A stretch of 44,286 bases of DNA from Microbacteriaceae bacterium (lineage in GTDB: Bacteria; Actinomycetota; Actinomycetes; Actinomycetales; Microbacteriaceae): assembly GCA_025464815.1 (NCBI GenBank), contig JAODMW010000127.1, forward strand, positions 1 through 44,286, in the 5' to 3' direction. Of this stretch, positions 25,677-35,098 are shown in pieces. The notes beneath the pieces are model-generated. The model did no database searches, had not been told where the DNA came from, and saw only the letters and a list, made by a program, of their open reading frames with translations. Within the stretch, counting starts at the first letter, position 1, and the number at the start of each line of letters is the position of its first letter. Position numbers and translations under genes: made by a program.

Positions 25677-27326
25677 CTACTTGCCGGTCGGCTTGAGCTG
25701 CAGAGCGACGACCGGGTTCGGGTCACCTCTCCAATACGGGTTGGCATCGGTCGGGAAACCGGTGACCTTGGTGTCGTTCCAATCCGCGTATGCCTGGTAG
25801 TAGCTCAGGATGAGCCACGGCTGGCCTTCGACGAAGCGACCCTCGAGACCCTCGATCGCAGCATTGCGCTGGTCATCGGTGGTGGCGTTCTCGTAGTCGG
25901 CGAAGAATTGTGCCGTCTGCGGGTCGTTCCAGCGCTCGATGTTCTGTTTGGTCTGGTCGACCGTGCCGACGGGCACGGAGTACTTCGGGTTCATCCAGGC
26001 GTTGTACAGGCCGTAGACGGTCGTGTACTCGTCGATCGGGTAACCGATCGTCGCGTCGTAGTCGCCCTTGCTCGTGAGCGGGTCGATCGCGTCGACGGAG
26101 ACTCCGTTGACCTCGACCTTCATGCCGACATCCTTCAGGTTGGCCTGGATGATCTGTGCGGCTGCGACCTGCTCCGTATAAGCGGATGGGATCGTGATCG
26201 TGAATCCGAGCGTCTTGCCACCCTTCGCGTAGTAGCCGTCGGAACCGAGGGTGTATCCCTCGCCTTCGATCAGCTTCTTCGCGCCAGCGACATCGTGCTT
26301 GTACGTCACATCCTTGTACTTGTCCGCGATGGCGTTCTCGAACAGCGGCATCGGCAGACCGGCCGCACTCGTCGCAGCCGGCCGATTAGCCGAATCTGCA
26401 ACCTGCTTGCGGTTGATGCCGAGGCTGGTAGCCTGCCGAATCGCCAGGTTGTCGAACGGTGCCGCGGCATTGTTGGTGATGAGGCCATCGGAACCGATAA
26501 CCGGCCAGAAATGCTTGAATTGCGGTCCCTTGGCCGTGAACGTCTGGTCGATGTTGGCTATGTATGCACTCGACCAGTCGACATCACCCTGCAGCAGTGC
26601 CGAGGCGATCGCCGAGTTGTCCTTGTACCCGATGACTCGGAGGCCGCCGATCTCCGGCTTGCCCTTCTGCCAGTAGTCGTTGTTCTTGAGGATCGTGTAG
26701 CTCTGCGGGCTGAACGACGACTTGTCGAACACGAACGGGCCTGTGCCGACCGGGTTTGGGTCGTTGTACTTGGTCAGGTCGCCCTTCGTCGAATAGATGT
26801 GCTGTGGAACGATCTCCGTGTTCGCCGTCTTAGGGAAGGACGGGCGACCGTTGCCGGCGAATGTCATGACGACGGTGAAATCCCCGTCGGCTTTGACGGA
26901 ATCGAATTCCAGGCCATTGAGGTTCAACGCCGGATTGTCCTTGAGCATCTGATAGGTGTAGACGACGTCGGCGCTCGTGAACGGCTTGCCGTCGGACCAC
27001 TTGACACCCTCACGCAAGTGGAAGGTCAGGGTCTTGGAATCCGCTGACCAGTCCCACTTGGTGGCGAGCCACGGCTTGTAGTCCTCCGACTTGATTTTGT
27101 TGACCTGGACGAGAGGTTCGTAGATCATGAACCTGTTCGCCTGGGTGCCGCTGGTCGGGAGGTAGGGGTTGAAGACATCCTGGAAGTCGCCACCGGTAAT
27201 GGCGGTGTTGAGGATCAGCCCCTTGGAGTCCGAAGACACCGAGGTCGAGCAGGCCGCCATGGTGGCAGCTAGTGCAATTGAAATCGCCGCGGCGATCGCA
27301 ACTCGCACTGTTCTCTTGCGCAACAT
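25677..27326 (-). CDS. ABC transporter substrate-binding lipoprotein, family 5 (peptide/oligosaccharide type)
   Basis: MLRKRTVRVAIAAAISIALAATMAACSTS lipobox; LTFHLREGVKWSDGKPFTSADVVYTYQML. Confidence 0.92.
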   Translation of the reverse strand: MLRKRTVRVAIAAAISIALAATMAACSTSVSSDSKGLILNTAITGGDFQDVFNPYLPTSGTQANRFMIYEPLVQVNKIKSEDYKPWLATKWDWSADSKTLTFHLREGVKWSDGKPFTSADVVYTYQMLKDNPALNLNGLEFDSVKADGDFTVVMTFAGNGRPSFPKTANTEIVPQHIYSTKGDLTKYNDPNPVGTGPFVFDKSSFSPQSYTILKNNDYWQKGKPEIGGLRVIGYKDNSAIASALLQGDVDWSSAYIANIDQTFTAKGPQFKHFWPVIGSDGLITNNAAAPFDNLAIRQATSLGINRKQVADSANRPAATSAAGLPMPLFENAIADKYKDVTYKHDVAGAKKLIEGEGYTLGSDGYYAKGGKTLGFTITIPSAYTEQVAAAQIIQANLKDVGMKVEVNGVSVDAIDPLTSKGDYDATIGYPIDEYTTVYGLYNAWMNPKYSVPVGTVDQTKQNIERWNDPQTAQFFADYENATTDDQRNAAIEGLEGRFVEGQPWLILSYYQAYADWNDTKVTGFPTDANPYWRGDPNPVVALQLKPTGK

Positions 27327-27391
27327 GAGAGAATTCCTTTCAGTACATGTGATCGAGTAATGGATTCGTAGGTAGTGCTGTGTTCGTGGTG

Positions 27392-28474
27392 CTATTCCTC
27401 CTTCGGGAACATGGGCGTTGCGGCTGCACCTGACTCGTGCAGCCAGCAGCGCGCCCAATGACCGTCACCAAGATCGAACTTGGGCGGAGCTTCTGTGTGG
27501 CACTTCTCCATTGCGAATGGGCACCGGGGATGGAAGCGGCAACCTGCGGGGGGATCGATGAGGCTCGGGGGCTGGCCGATGTCCTTGATGCGTTCAACGC
27601 TCTCGTCGCGGTCCGGGTCGGGTGCAGACGCGATGAGCAGCTGGGTGTACGGATGTCCGGCCTGCTGCGTCACTGCCTCCGCCGGTCCGCCCTCGATGAG
27701 CTCGCCCGCATACATGACTGTCGCCGTCGTAGCGAAGTACCGCGCCGACGCGATGTCGTGGGTGATATAGAGCAGCGCGAGATTGCGCTCGGTCGCGAGC
27801 TTCTCCAGCAGGTTCAGGATGCCCAGACGAATCGATACATCGAGCATCGACACCGGCTCATCCGCCAGCAGCACGGAGGGATTCGCGGCGAGCGCGCGCG
27901 CGATGGAGATACGCTGCCGCTGCCCCCCTGACAGTTCATGTGGATATTTCTCTGAGAACTGGTTCGCCGGCGCGAGGTTCACCTCTTTCAGAACCTCGGC
28001 CATACGGTCGTCGATTGCCTTGAGCCCCAGCGAGGGATTGTGGATGCGTAGAACGCGCCGCAAGTGGTACGCGATGGTGTGCACCGGGTTGAAGGAGCCG
28101 AACGGATCCTGGAGGATCAGCTGCACCTGTCCGACGTACGTGCGAAATGCCTTGCCATGTTTAACGTGCACCGGTTTGCCGTAGAGCGCGATCTCGCCGC
28201 TCGTGGGGACGTAGAGCTGCGCGAGCAGGCGGGCGACAGTCGATTTGCCGGAGCCTGATTCACCGATGATCGCCGTGACCTGGCCCGCGTAGAGCTCGAG
28301 GTCGACGTTCTCGACCGCGTGCACGACCTTCTTCGGGCCGCGACCCAAGAACCGACGGCGGACGGGAAAGTGCTTGGTGAGGCCGCGTACCTTGAGTACG
28401 GGCTCATTACTCGGCCACGCCTCGACCGTCATGTCCGCACCGACGTTCGTGATGCGACTGTTCTCGGTGGTCAT
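27392..28474 (-). CDS. Oligopeptide-type ABC transporter ATP-binding protein (OppF-like)
   Basis: IGESGSGKSTVARLL, ELSGGQRQRISIARALAANPSVLLADEPVSMLD, C-terminal GCRFHPRCPFAMEKC; ATG at 28474. Confidence 0.93.
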   Translation of the reverse strand: MTTENSRITNVGADMTVEAWPSNEPVLKVRGLTKHFPVRRRFLGRGPKKVVHAVENVDLELYAGQVTAIIGESGSGKSTVARLLAQLYVPTSGEIALYGKPVHVKHGKAFRTYVGQVQLILQDPFGSFNPVHTIAYHLRRVLRIHNPSLGLKAIDDRMAEVLKEVNLAPANQFSEKYPHELSGGQRQRISIARALAANPSVLLADEPVSMLDVSIRLGILNLLEKLATERNLALLYITHDIASARYFATTATVMYAGELIEGGPAEAVTQQAGHPYTQLLIASAPDPDRDESVERIKDIGQPPSLIDPPAGCRFHPRCPFAMEKCHTEAPPKFDLGDGHWARCWLHESGAAATPMFPKEE

Positions 28475-30537
28475 TTGGCGACTCCTTCGGCGAGCGCGGG
28501 AACCCGTGTGAGCTCCGGGTCGTACAGGTGGCAGGAGACGCTGCGCAGTTCGTTCGCGCTCGGGACCTCGACAGTAGGCAGGGGCAGCAGTACCGGCTCG
28601 ATGGTCGCGCAGGCATCGAAGGCGTGCGGGCATCTGGTGCGGAACGGGCATCCGCTGGGCAGCGAGCGCAGGTCGGGCGGCGCGCCGACGATTCCGGTGA
28701 GCACTTTTTTAGGCCCCGACAGGGTCGGGAACGATCCCAGCAGTCCCTGGCTGTACGGATGCTTCGGATTGCGGTAGAACTCCTGCGCCGATCCGACCTC
28801 CACGATTCGACCCGCGTACATGATCGCGATCTCGTCGGAGAGTTCGATGAGCATCGACAGGTCGTGCGTGATGAAGATCACGGAGAAACCGAGGCGATCC
28901 TTGAGCTCCATGATCTTCTCTACGATCTGGCGCTGGATGACCACGTCGAGGGCAGTCGTCGGCTCGTCCATGACGATGATCTCCGGATCGAGTGCGAGGG
29001 CGATGGCGATCATCACACGCTGGCGCATGCCGCCGGAGAGTTCGTGCGGATAGGCCGAAACCCTATCGATGGAAATGCCGACGAGACCCATCAGTTCGCG
29101 CACCCGGTCAGATCTGCCCTGGGCATCCATGTCGGGCCTGTGCGCGGCGATCGCGTCCTCGATCTGCGCACCGACGCGCAGGATCGGGTTGAGCGCGTTC
29201 ATCGCGGACTGGAAGACGATCGACAACTCTTCCCACCGGAAGTCGGTGAGTTCCCGGTCCGTGAGCTTCAGGATGTCCACCGTCGATCCGTCGCGGTTCG
29301 TGTAGATCAGCTCGCCACCGGTGATCTCGGCGGGCGGCCGGTGCAGCCGGGTGATCGCGTAGGCAAGCGTCGACTTGCCGGAGCCCGACTCCCCCGCGAT
29401 GCCCAGCACCTGGCCGCGGCGCAGGGTGAGTGAGACGTCGTCGACGGCGTGCACCGGAGCAGAGGCGCTCGTGTAGTCGACCGTGAGGTTCTTCACCTCG
29501 AGGATGACGTCCCCTCTGGTGAACGAACCGAGGCCGCCGGTGCGCCGCGCCTGACGGCGAGGGCCCCTAATGGGCTGTTTCGGTGCCTGCAGCCGAGTGA
29601 GCGCCTTCTTGGCGCCCTTCTTCGTCGCGATGCCGGCAAGACGGAGCCGCGGGTTGATGAACTCGTCTATGCCGAAGTTGATGAGAGAAAGCGCCGTGCC
29701 GAGCAGGGCGATACAGAGTCCCGGTGGCACGAACCACCACCAGGCTCCGAAGCTGAGGGCCGAGCTGTTCTGTGCCCAGTAGAGGATGCCGCCCCACGAC
29801 CACTCCGTTACATCTGTCAATCCCAGGAAGGCCAGCGACGCCTGAGTGAGGATGGCACCGATGACCGTGGACAGGAACGTCGCGGCGACGATCGCCGTCT
29901 GGTTCGGCAGGATCTCGCGGAAGATGATCCGGAAGGTGCTCTCACCCGTCGCTCGCGCGGCTTCGACGAAGTCACGTTTTCGCAGCGAGAGCGTTTGCGC
30001 GCGGAGCACCCGTGCACCCCAAGCCCACGCGGTTATCGAGATCACTATCGTGATCGACAGCGAACCGGTCGACGGCAGCGCCCCGGCGAGGATGACGACG
30101 AGGGGCAGCGTGGGAATCACGAGGAAGATGTTCGAAACGAGCGAGAGCAGTTCGTCGGGAATCCCGCCGAGGTAGCCGGCAGCAAGGCCGATGATGAGCG
30201 ACAGGAGCGTCGCGAGCACAGCGGCGACGAAGCCGACGAGCATCGAGATGCGCGCGCCGACTACCATCTGGGCGAAGATGTCCTGCCCGGTATGCGTCGT
30301 GCCGAGCAGGTGCTTCGCCGACGGCGGCAGCAGGACGTTGAAGCTCACGGCCGATGGGTCGGTCGTGACGAGCAGCGGGCCGAAGATGGCGACCAGGGCG
30401 AAGAAGACGACGATCACTATGCCGACGATCGTCTTGGGCGAACGGAAGCCGCTGATCCAGGCGAACTTGGCACCCTTGCCGCGCGCGGCGGTTTCCGACG
30501 GGTCTACGTCAACTTCGGCGAGCGTCGTGGTCGACAT
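28471..30537 (-). CDS. Fused OppC-like permease and OppD-like ATPase
   Basis: One 688-aa ORF: N-terminal TM permease with EAARATGESTFRIIFREILPNQ, then IAGESGSGKSTLAYAI ... ELSGGMRQRVMIAIALALDPEIIVMDEPTTALD. Confidence 0.94.
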   Translation of the reverse strand: MSTTTLAEVDVDPSETAARGKGAKFAWISGFRSPKTIVGIVIVVFFALVAIFGPLLVTTDPSAVSFNVLLPPSAKHLLGTTHTGQDIFAQMVVGARISMLVGFVAAVLATLLSLIIGLAAGYLGGIPDELLSLVSNIFLVIPTLPLVVILAGALPSTGSLSITIVISITAWAWGARVLRAQTLSLRKRDFVEAARATGESTFRIIFREILPNQTAIVAATFLSTVIGAILTQASLAFLGLTDVTEWSWGGILYWAQNSSALSFGAWWWFVPPGLCIALLGTALSLINFGIDEFINPRLRLAGIATKKGAKKALTRLQAPKQPIRGPRRQARRTGGLGSFTRGDVILEVKNLTVDYTSASAPVHAVDDVSLTLRRGQVLGIAGESGSGKSTLAYAITRLHRPPAEITGGELIYTNRDGSTVDILKLTDRELTDFRWEELSIVFQSAMNALNPILRVGAQIEDAIAAHRPDMDAQGRSDRVRELMGLVGISIDRVSAYPHELSGGMRQRVMIAIALALDPEIIVMDEPTTALDVVIQRQIVEKIMELKDRLGFSVIFITHDLSMLIELSDEIAIMYAGRIVEVGSAQEFYRNPKHPYSQGLLGSFPTLSGPKKVLTGIVGAPPDLRSLPSGCPFRTRCPHAFDACATIEPVLLPLPTVEVPSANELRSVSCHLYDPELTRVPALAEGVAK

Positions 30538-31515
30538 CTAGGCCTCCTGCCTGGTGCGAGGATCGAGAATCACGTAGAGAAAATCCGCCACGAGATTGGC
30601 CGCGAGAACGGCGATGGTGATGATGAAGAAGATGCCCTGCATCAGCGGGTAGTCCTGCCCCTGCACCGCCTGGAACAGCGCGTACCCGATGCCGGGATAG
30701 TTGAAGACCACCTCGGTGATGATCGAACCGCCGACGATGAATCCCAGTGACAGCGCGAAGCCGGCGAGGGACGGCAGGAGGGCATTGCGACCTGCATAGG
30801 TAGTGAGTACTCGGCGTTTGGAGAGTCCCTTCGCTTGCGCGAGGAGCACGTAGTCCTCGGACAGCGTGGTGATCATCATGTTGCGCATGCCGAGCAGCCA
30901 ATAGCCAATCGAAGAAACGATGATCGCGAGAGAGGGGAGGATTGCGTGCTGCACGACACTGCCGACGAACTCGGGACTCCAGCCCGGCTGGATACCGGGG
31001 GTGTATCCACCGGAGAGCGGAAACCAGTGGAGTTGCAGCGCGAAGATGTAGACCACGATGAGGCCGAACCAGAAGTAGGGAATCGAGGTGAGGAAAGTTG
31101 TGACCGGGATGAAGCTGTCGACCCAGGTTCCGCGCTTCCAGCCGACCAGAGCTCCGAGGGCGGTGCCGATGACGAAACTCAGGACGGTGCAGACGCCGAT
31201 GAGGCCGAGGGTCCAAGGGAGTCCCTGCCCGATGATGGTCGTGACCGGCGTCGGATAGCTCGTGAAAGAGACACCGAAGTCGCCGTGGAACAGCCGGTTC
31301 CAGTAGTCGACGTACTGCACCCAGATGTTGTCGCTCGTCTGGCCGAACAGTTTGCGGAGCGCGAAGACCGCGTTCGGGCCCAGCTGGCCGTGAAACCGCG
31401 CGAGCATCCGCGAGACCGGGTCGCCCGGTATCAGGCGCGGAAGCAGGAAGTTCAACGTGATGGCGGCCCAGGCGGTGATGAGGTAGAAGAGCCCCCGTCG
31501 CAGAAAAGCCTTCAT
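30538..31515 (-). CDS. ABC transporter permease (OppB-like)
   Basis: MKAFLRRGLFYLITAWAAITLNFLLPRLIPGDPVSRMLARF; LLAQAKGLSKRRVLTTYAGRNALLPSLAGFALSLG. Confidence 0.93.
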   Translation of the reverse strand: MKAFLRRGLFYLITAWAAITLNFLLPRLIPGDPVSRMLARFHGQLGPNAVFALRKLFGQTSDNIWVQYVDYWNRLFHGDFGVSFTSYPTPVTTIIGQGLPWTLGLIGVCTVLSFVIGTALGALVGWKRGTWVDSFIPVTTFLTSIPYFWFGLIVVYIFALQLHWFPLSGGYTPGIQPGWSPEFVGSVVQHAILPSLAIIVSSIGYWLLGMRNMMITTLSEDYVLLAQAKGLSKRRVLTTYAGRNALLPSLAGFALSLGFIVGGSIITEVVFNYPGIGYALFQAVQGQDYPLMQGIFFIITIAVLAANLVADFLYVILDPRTRQEA

Positions 31516-31545
31516 ATTCTTTCCTCAGTCGTCATCATCCGCATT

Positions 31546-32616
31546 TCAATAGGTTCCAAAGCTCTCGCCCTGTGGCATCCAGTACCCGAATTCGAGGCCG
31601 CGGAGCAGGGCATTGTCCGTCACCTCGAGGGGTAGCCGCACCGAGCCACGGCGAGCGCTGCTCTCGTAGGTGGAGAAGATCAGCTCTGCTGCAGCCAGCC
31701 CGTGTGAGCTGTCGAGGCGCGGCGTGGCGCCGGTCTCGAGTGCCATCACCAGATCGTCGATCGCATCCGCCGTACCCTGGATGATCGTTGCATCAACGCC
31801 GCCCATCTCCACCCGAAACTTCTCGTGCACTCTCGTGCCGATGCTCTGGCTGCTGCCGTCGAAGCCCCGGACAAGCGCGTTTCCGCCGGCGATCTCCACG
31901 CGCCCCCTCGTGCCATGGAGGACGATGCCGTTGTTGCCGAGGATGGCAAGCTGGTGCGGCCCGCGGCCAGTGAAAACGGTCGCGTTGACGCCGTTCGACC
32001 AGTGCAACTGTGTGACAGAACCGGTCTCCGCGAGAGCGCCGTAGATGTGGCGCCGCTCGTCCACGTCGATCTGGCCGAACACGGTTTCTGGTTTTACGTC
32101 GTTCATAAAGAACAGCAGCAGGTCGAGGATGTGCGAACCCCAGTCGAACAGGTTGGCGCAATATCCCTCGAGCGAGACCACATCGCCGATCGCACCCGAG
32201 TCGACGGCCGCTTTCGTGTCGCGATACAGGGTCTCGAAACGTCGCTGGTGGTTGATCGTCAGCAACACGCCGTGGTCGCGGGCGTAGTCGTGCATCTCTT
32301 TCGCCTCGCCATAGCTGAGCGCCATCGGTTTCTCGCAATGGATTGCCCGGACACCGGAGTCGACAGCGTGAATCACGATTTCCCTGTGCAGCATCGGTGG
32401 AGTGCACACACTCAGGATGTCGACGCTCTCGTTGTCGAGGAGTTGGCGGTAGCCGGAGTACGCCGACGCCCCGAACTCGGTCGCTACCGTGTCCGCATGC
32501 TCGCGGTCGACATCCGCAACCGCGACGATCGCGACGTCATGCCGTTGCTTGTAGCCGTTGAGGTGAACACGCCCTTGCGCGCCCACCGCGATTACCGCTG
32601 CGGTATAGGCCGACAT
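31546..32616 (-). CDS. Gfo/Idh/MocA-family oxidoreductase
   Basis: MSAYTAAVIAVGAQGRVHLNGYKQRHDVAIVAVADVD; VRAIHCEKPMALSYGEAKEM; start set at 32616. Confidence 0.92.
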   Translation of the reverse strand: MSAYTAAVIAVGAQGRVHLNGYKQRHDVAIVAVADVDREHADTVATEFGASAYSGYRQLLDNESVDILSVCTPPMLHREIVIHAVDSGVRAIHCEKPMALSYGEAKEMHDYARDHGVLLTINHQRRFETLYRDTKAAVDSGAIGDVVSLEGYCANLFDWGSHILDLLLFFMNDVKPETVFGQIDVDERRHIYGALAETGSVTQLHWSNGVNATVFTGRGPHQLAILGNNGIVLHGTRGRVEIAGGNALVRGFDGSSQSIGTRVHEKFRVEMGGVDATIIQGTADAIDDLVMALETGATPRLDSSHGLAAAELIFSTYESSARRGSVRLPLEVTDNALLRGLEFGYWMPQGESFGTY

Positions 32617-32663
32617 CGCTTCCTTCCGATAGTCCAGGCGGGAAACCCTAGACCTTAGTAACT

Positions 32664-32677
32664 CCACTGTGTACCAA
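32664..32677. promoter_or_regulatory. Candidate GntR/HutC operator in divergent promoter region
   Basis: CCACTGTGTACCAA; 12/14 identical to CCACTACGTACCAA at 22181. Confidence 0.5.
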
Positions 32678-32770
32678 TGCTTGCCAAGACAGTACGCTTT
32701 GTGTCTGAAGAAGACAAGTTGACTGACCAAAGTAAACTTACAGAGACCGAACAAAACCGCAAGGGACACC

Positions 32771-33715
32771 GTGAAAATCAGCCAGGTAGTCGCACCACGC
32801 CGATCGGAAATCGTCGAGATCGCAGAGCCGGTCGCCGGGAAGGGCCAGGTGCTCATCGATGTTCTCGCCTGCGGAGTGTGTGCCTCAGACCGCACGCCGT
32901 GGCGCGAACTCGGAACCGCGGAGAAGCCCGTAAGGCTCGGTCATGAGATGGTCGGGCGCATCGTCGCTCTCGGCTCGCCGGACTCTGGCTGGCGTCTCGG
33001 CGACGTCGTCACAGGACTCGGCAGCCCCGGCTTCGCTGAACGCGCCGTGCTCGAAGAGAACACCATCCTGCGCGTGCCAGAGGGCATCGACCCCGCCCTC
33101 GCTCTCGGTGAGCCGCTGGCCTGCCTCGAAGAGGCTCTGGGACGGTGCAACCTGCAAGCCGATGATCGGGTTGCCATCGTCGGCCTCGGCTTCATGGGCC
33201 TCGGCCTGGTGCAACTCGTACGTCGTCTCGCTCCCGCAATCCTGGTCGGAGTCGACCCGAGTCCTCATGCCCGTGCCCACGGACTGCGCAACGGCGCAGA
33301 CGAGGTCTACCACCCCGACGAGCTGCCGGCCGCGTACAACACCGACATCGGACGCCCCGGCGACCTGCGTATGGATCTCGTCCTGGAGGTGACAGGGGTG
33401 ACTCCAGGGCTCGAGGTCGCGGGTAGCCTCGTGCGCCCCTACGGCACTATGTGCATCGTCGGATACCACCACGCCGGCACCGCGAAGATCGATATGAATC
33501 TCTGGTACAAGGCGGTGACGATCGTCAACGGCTTCTCCCCGGATCGCCGTCGCACGATGCTCGCGATGGGCCGTGGGCTCGACCTCGTGGCCTCGCGGGC
33601 CTTTGACTACGGCACCCTCGTCACCCATCGGTTCGGACTCCACGAGGTCGACGCGGCATATGAGCTCATGGAGCACCCCAGCGCCGACTTCGTCAAGTCG
33701 GTCATCGTGCCATAA
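32771..33715 (+). CDS. Medium-chain (zinc-type) alcohol/polyol dehydrogenase-like
   Basis: MKISQVVAPRRSEIVEIAEPVAGKGQVLIDVLACGVCASDRTPWREL; LGHEMVGRIVALG; VAIVGLGFMGLGLVQLVRRL. Confidence 0.9.
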   Translation: MKISQVVAPRRSEIVEIAEPVAGKGQVLIDVLACGVCASDRTPWRELGTAEKPVRLGHEMVGRIVALGSPDSGWRLGDVVTGLGSPGFAERAVLEENTILRVPEGIDPALALGEPLACLEEALGRCNLQADDRVAIVGLGFMGLGLVQLVRRLAPAILVGVDPSPHARAHGLRNGADEVYHPDELPAAYNTDIGRPGDLRMDLVLEVTGVTPGLEVAGSLVRPYGTMCIVGYHHAGTAKIDMNLWYKAVTIVNGFSPDRRRTMLAMGRGLDLVASRAFDYGTLVTHRFGLHEVDAAYELMEHPSADFVKSVIVP

Positions 33716-33723
33716 GGAAGCCT

Positions 33724-34794
33724 TCACCTCTCCAGGCGGACGGGTTCCCAGGAGCCGGACTTCATCGAGCGATAGCAGGCATCGAGGATGCAGTTGACAT
33801 GCCATCCGTCCTCGAAAGTCTCGAGGGGCGGCTCGTTCGCCGCGAATCGGTCGACGAAGTGGCGCATCTCCTGGGAGAAGCCGTATGCGCGCGCCTCTTC
33901 GGGCACCGGATACACCCAGCCGGTGTCGGCGTCGGCCTTCTCGACGAGGTAGCCGACGGAATTCTCGATGAACCCCCAGAGCGGTGTCGAGGAGGTATCG
34001 GTCACGATACGACCGGCGGTGCCGACGATCTCGTGGCGCAATTGCATACCGCCTTTCTCGATCCAGGACGACTCGATAGTCGCGAGTTGGCCGCCGGCGA
34101 ACTTGAGCAACGCGATGGCCGAGTCCTCGCCGGTCGTCTTGTCGGTGTGCACAAGCGTGGAACCCCAGGCGAACACCTCGGTGATCTCGTTGTCCTTGCC
34201 GAAGAAGTGCCTCGCGGACTCCACGGTGTGGCAGCCCATGTCGAGCAGCGCCCCGCCGCCGGCGGTTTCCGCATCCCAGAAGTGCGCCGCGTGCGGACCA
34301 GAATGCGCTTCTCTCGCCCGCATCCACTTGATGTCGCCGATGCCGCCCGCAGCGACCATCTCGTATGCCTTTTGGATGTTGGGCGAGAAGACCGAACTCT
34401 CCGCGTAGCCGTGCCAGACACCGGCGTCAGTGACGAGCTCGAGGATCTTTGCCGCTTCTGCCCCGGTACGCCCCAGCGGTTTAGTACAGACGATTCCCTT
34501 GCCCGCTGCGGCGGCGATGCGCACCGCTTCGACATGCATCTCGTTGGGAAGGGCGATCACGACGAGGTCGACTTCCGGATCAGCGCACAGCTTCTCGATC
34601 GAGTCGTATTGACGGGATTCTGGTGCCCACTTTTCCGCGAGCCGCCGAGCACGCGCGGGGTCTCGCGAATAATTGGCGACGATCTCCGCTCCACGCACAT
34701 CCTGTAGCGCGTCCGCGTAGGTGTCGCTGATGAATCCGGACCCGATAAGTCCTACACGAATCACTGTGTCCTCCAAAGCTTCTGCCACTGACAA
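33724..34794 (-). CDS. Gfo/Idh/MocA-family oxidoreductase
   Basis: VIRVGLIGSGFISDTYADALQDVRGAEIVANYSRD; AGKGIVCTKPLGRTGAEA; AGGGALLDMGCHTVESARHFFG. Start may be 34764. Confidence 0.92.
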   Translation of the reverse strand: MSVAEALEDTVIRVGLIGSGFISDTYADALQDVRGAEIVANYSRDPARARRLAEKWAPESRQYDSIEKLCADPEVDLVVIALPNEMHVEAVRIAAAAGKGIVCTKPLGRTGAEAAKILELVTDAGVWHGYAESSVFSPNIQKAYEMVAAGGIGDIKWMRAREAHSGPHAAHFWDAETAGGGALLDMGCHTVESARHFFGKDNEITEVFAWGSTLVHTDKTTGEDSAIALLKFAGGQLATIESSWIEKGGMQLRHEIVGTAGRIVTDTSSTPLWGFIENSVGYLVEKADADTGWVYPVPEEARAYGFSQEMRHFVDRFAANEPPLETFEDGWHVNCILDACYRSMKSGSWEPVRLER

Positions 34795-35098
34795 CGGTTA
34801 CGGTCACTGGTCCATGGTGGTCTACGTGGAGCATGACCATAGAGATCATATGACGGACCTCTTACTACCTCATAGATCCATCCGAGCAACGATTGCGCAT
34901 GGACCGTTTTTGCCGGCGCGATTTCGAATGCCGGCGCGAGTTCGGTCAATCGACCATCCTGTCCGGCCGAGGCGAGTTGCAGCAGTCCCCAAAACGCAGG
35001 AGAACCCGTCACATTCGTCGAACGACGCGCGATTTGGCCGCCGGAAACGCATTCTTCCTGCGTTTTCGTTCGGTCGAATGTCGCGGCTCGCGGGCCGA

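Noticed and set aside
25668-27047. 459-aa plus-strand ORF
   Set aside because: Antisense shadow of the family 5 SBP gene.
34800-34830. TGGTCTACGTGG / CACTGGTCCATGG as another GntR operator
   Set aside because: Spacing is 4 rather than 5 nt compared with the other sites; too weak to call without a motif scan.
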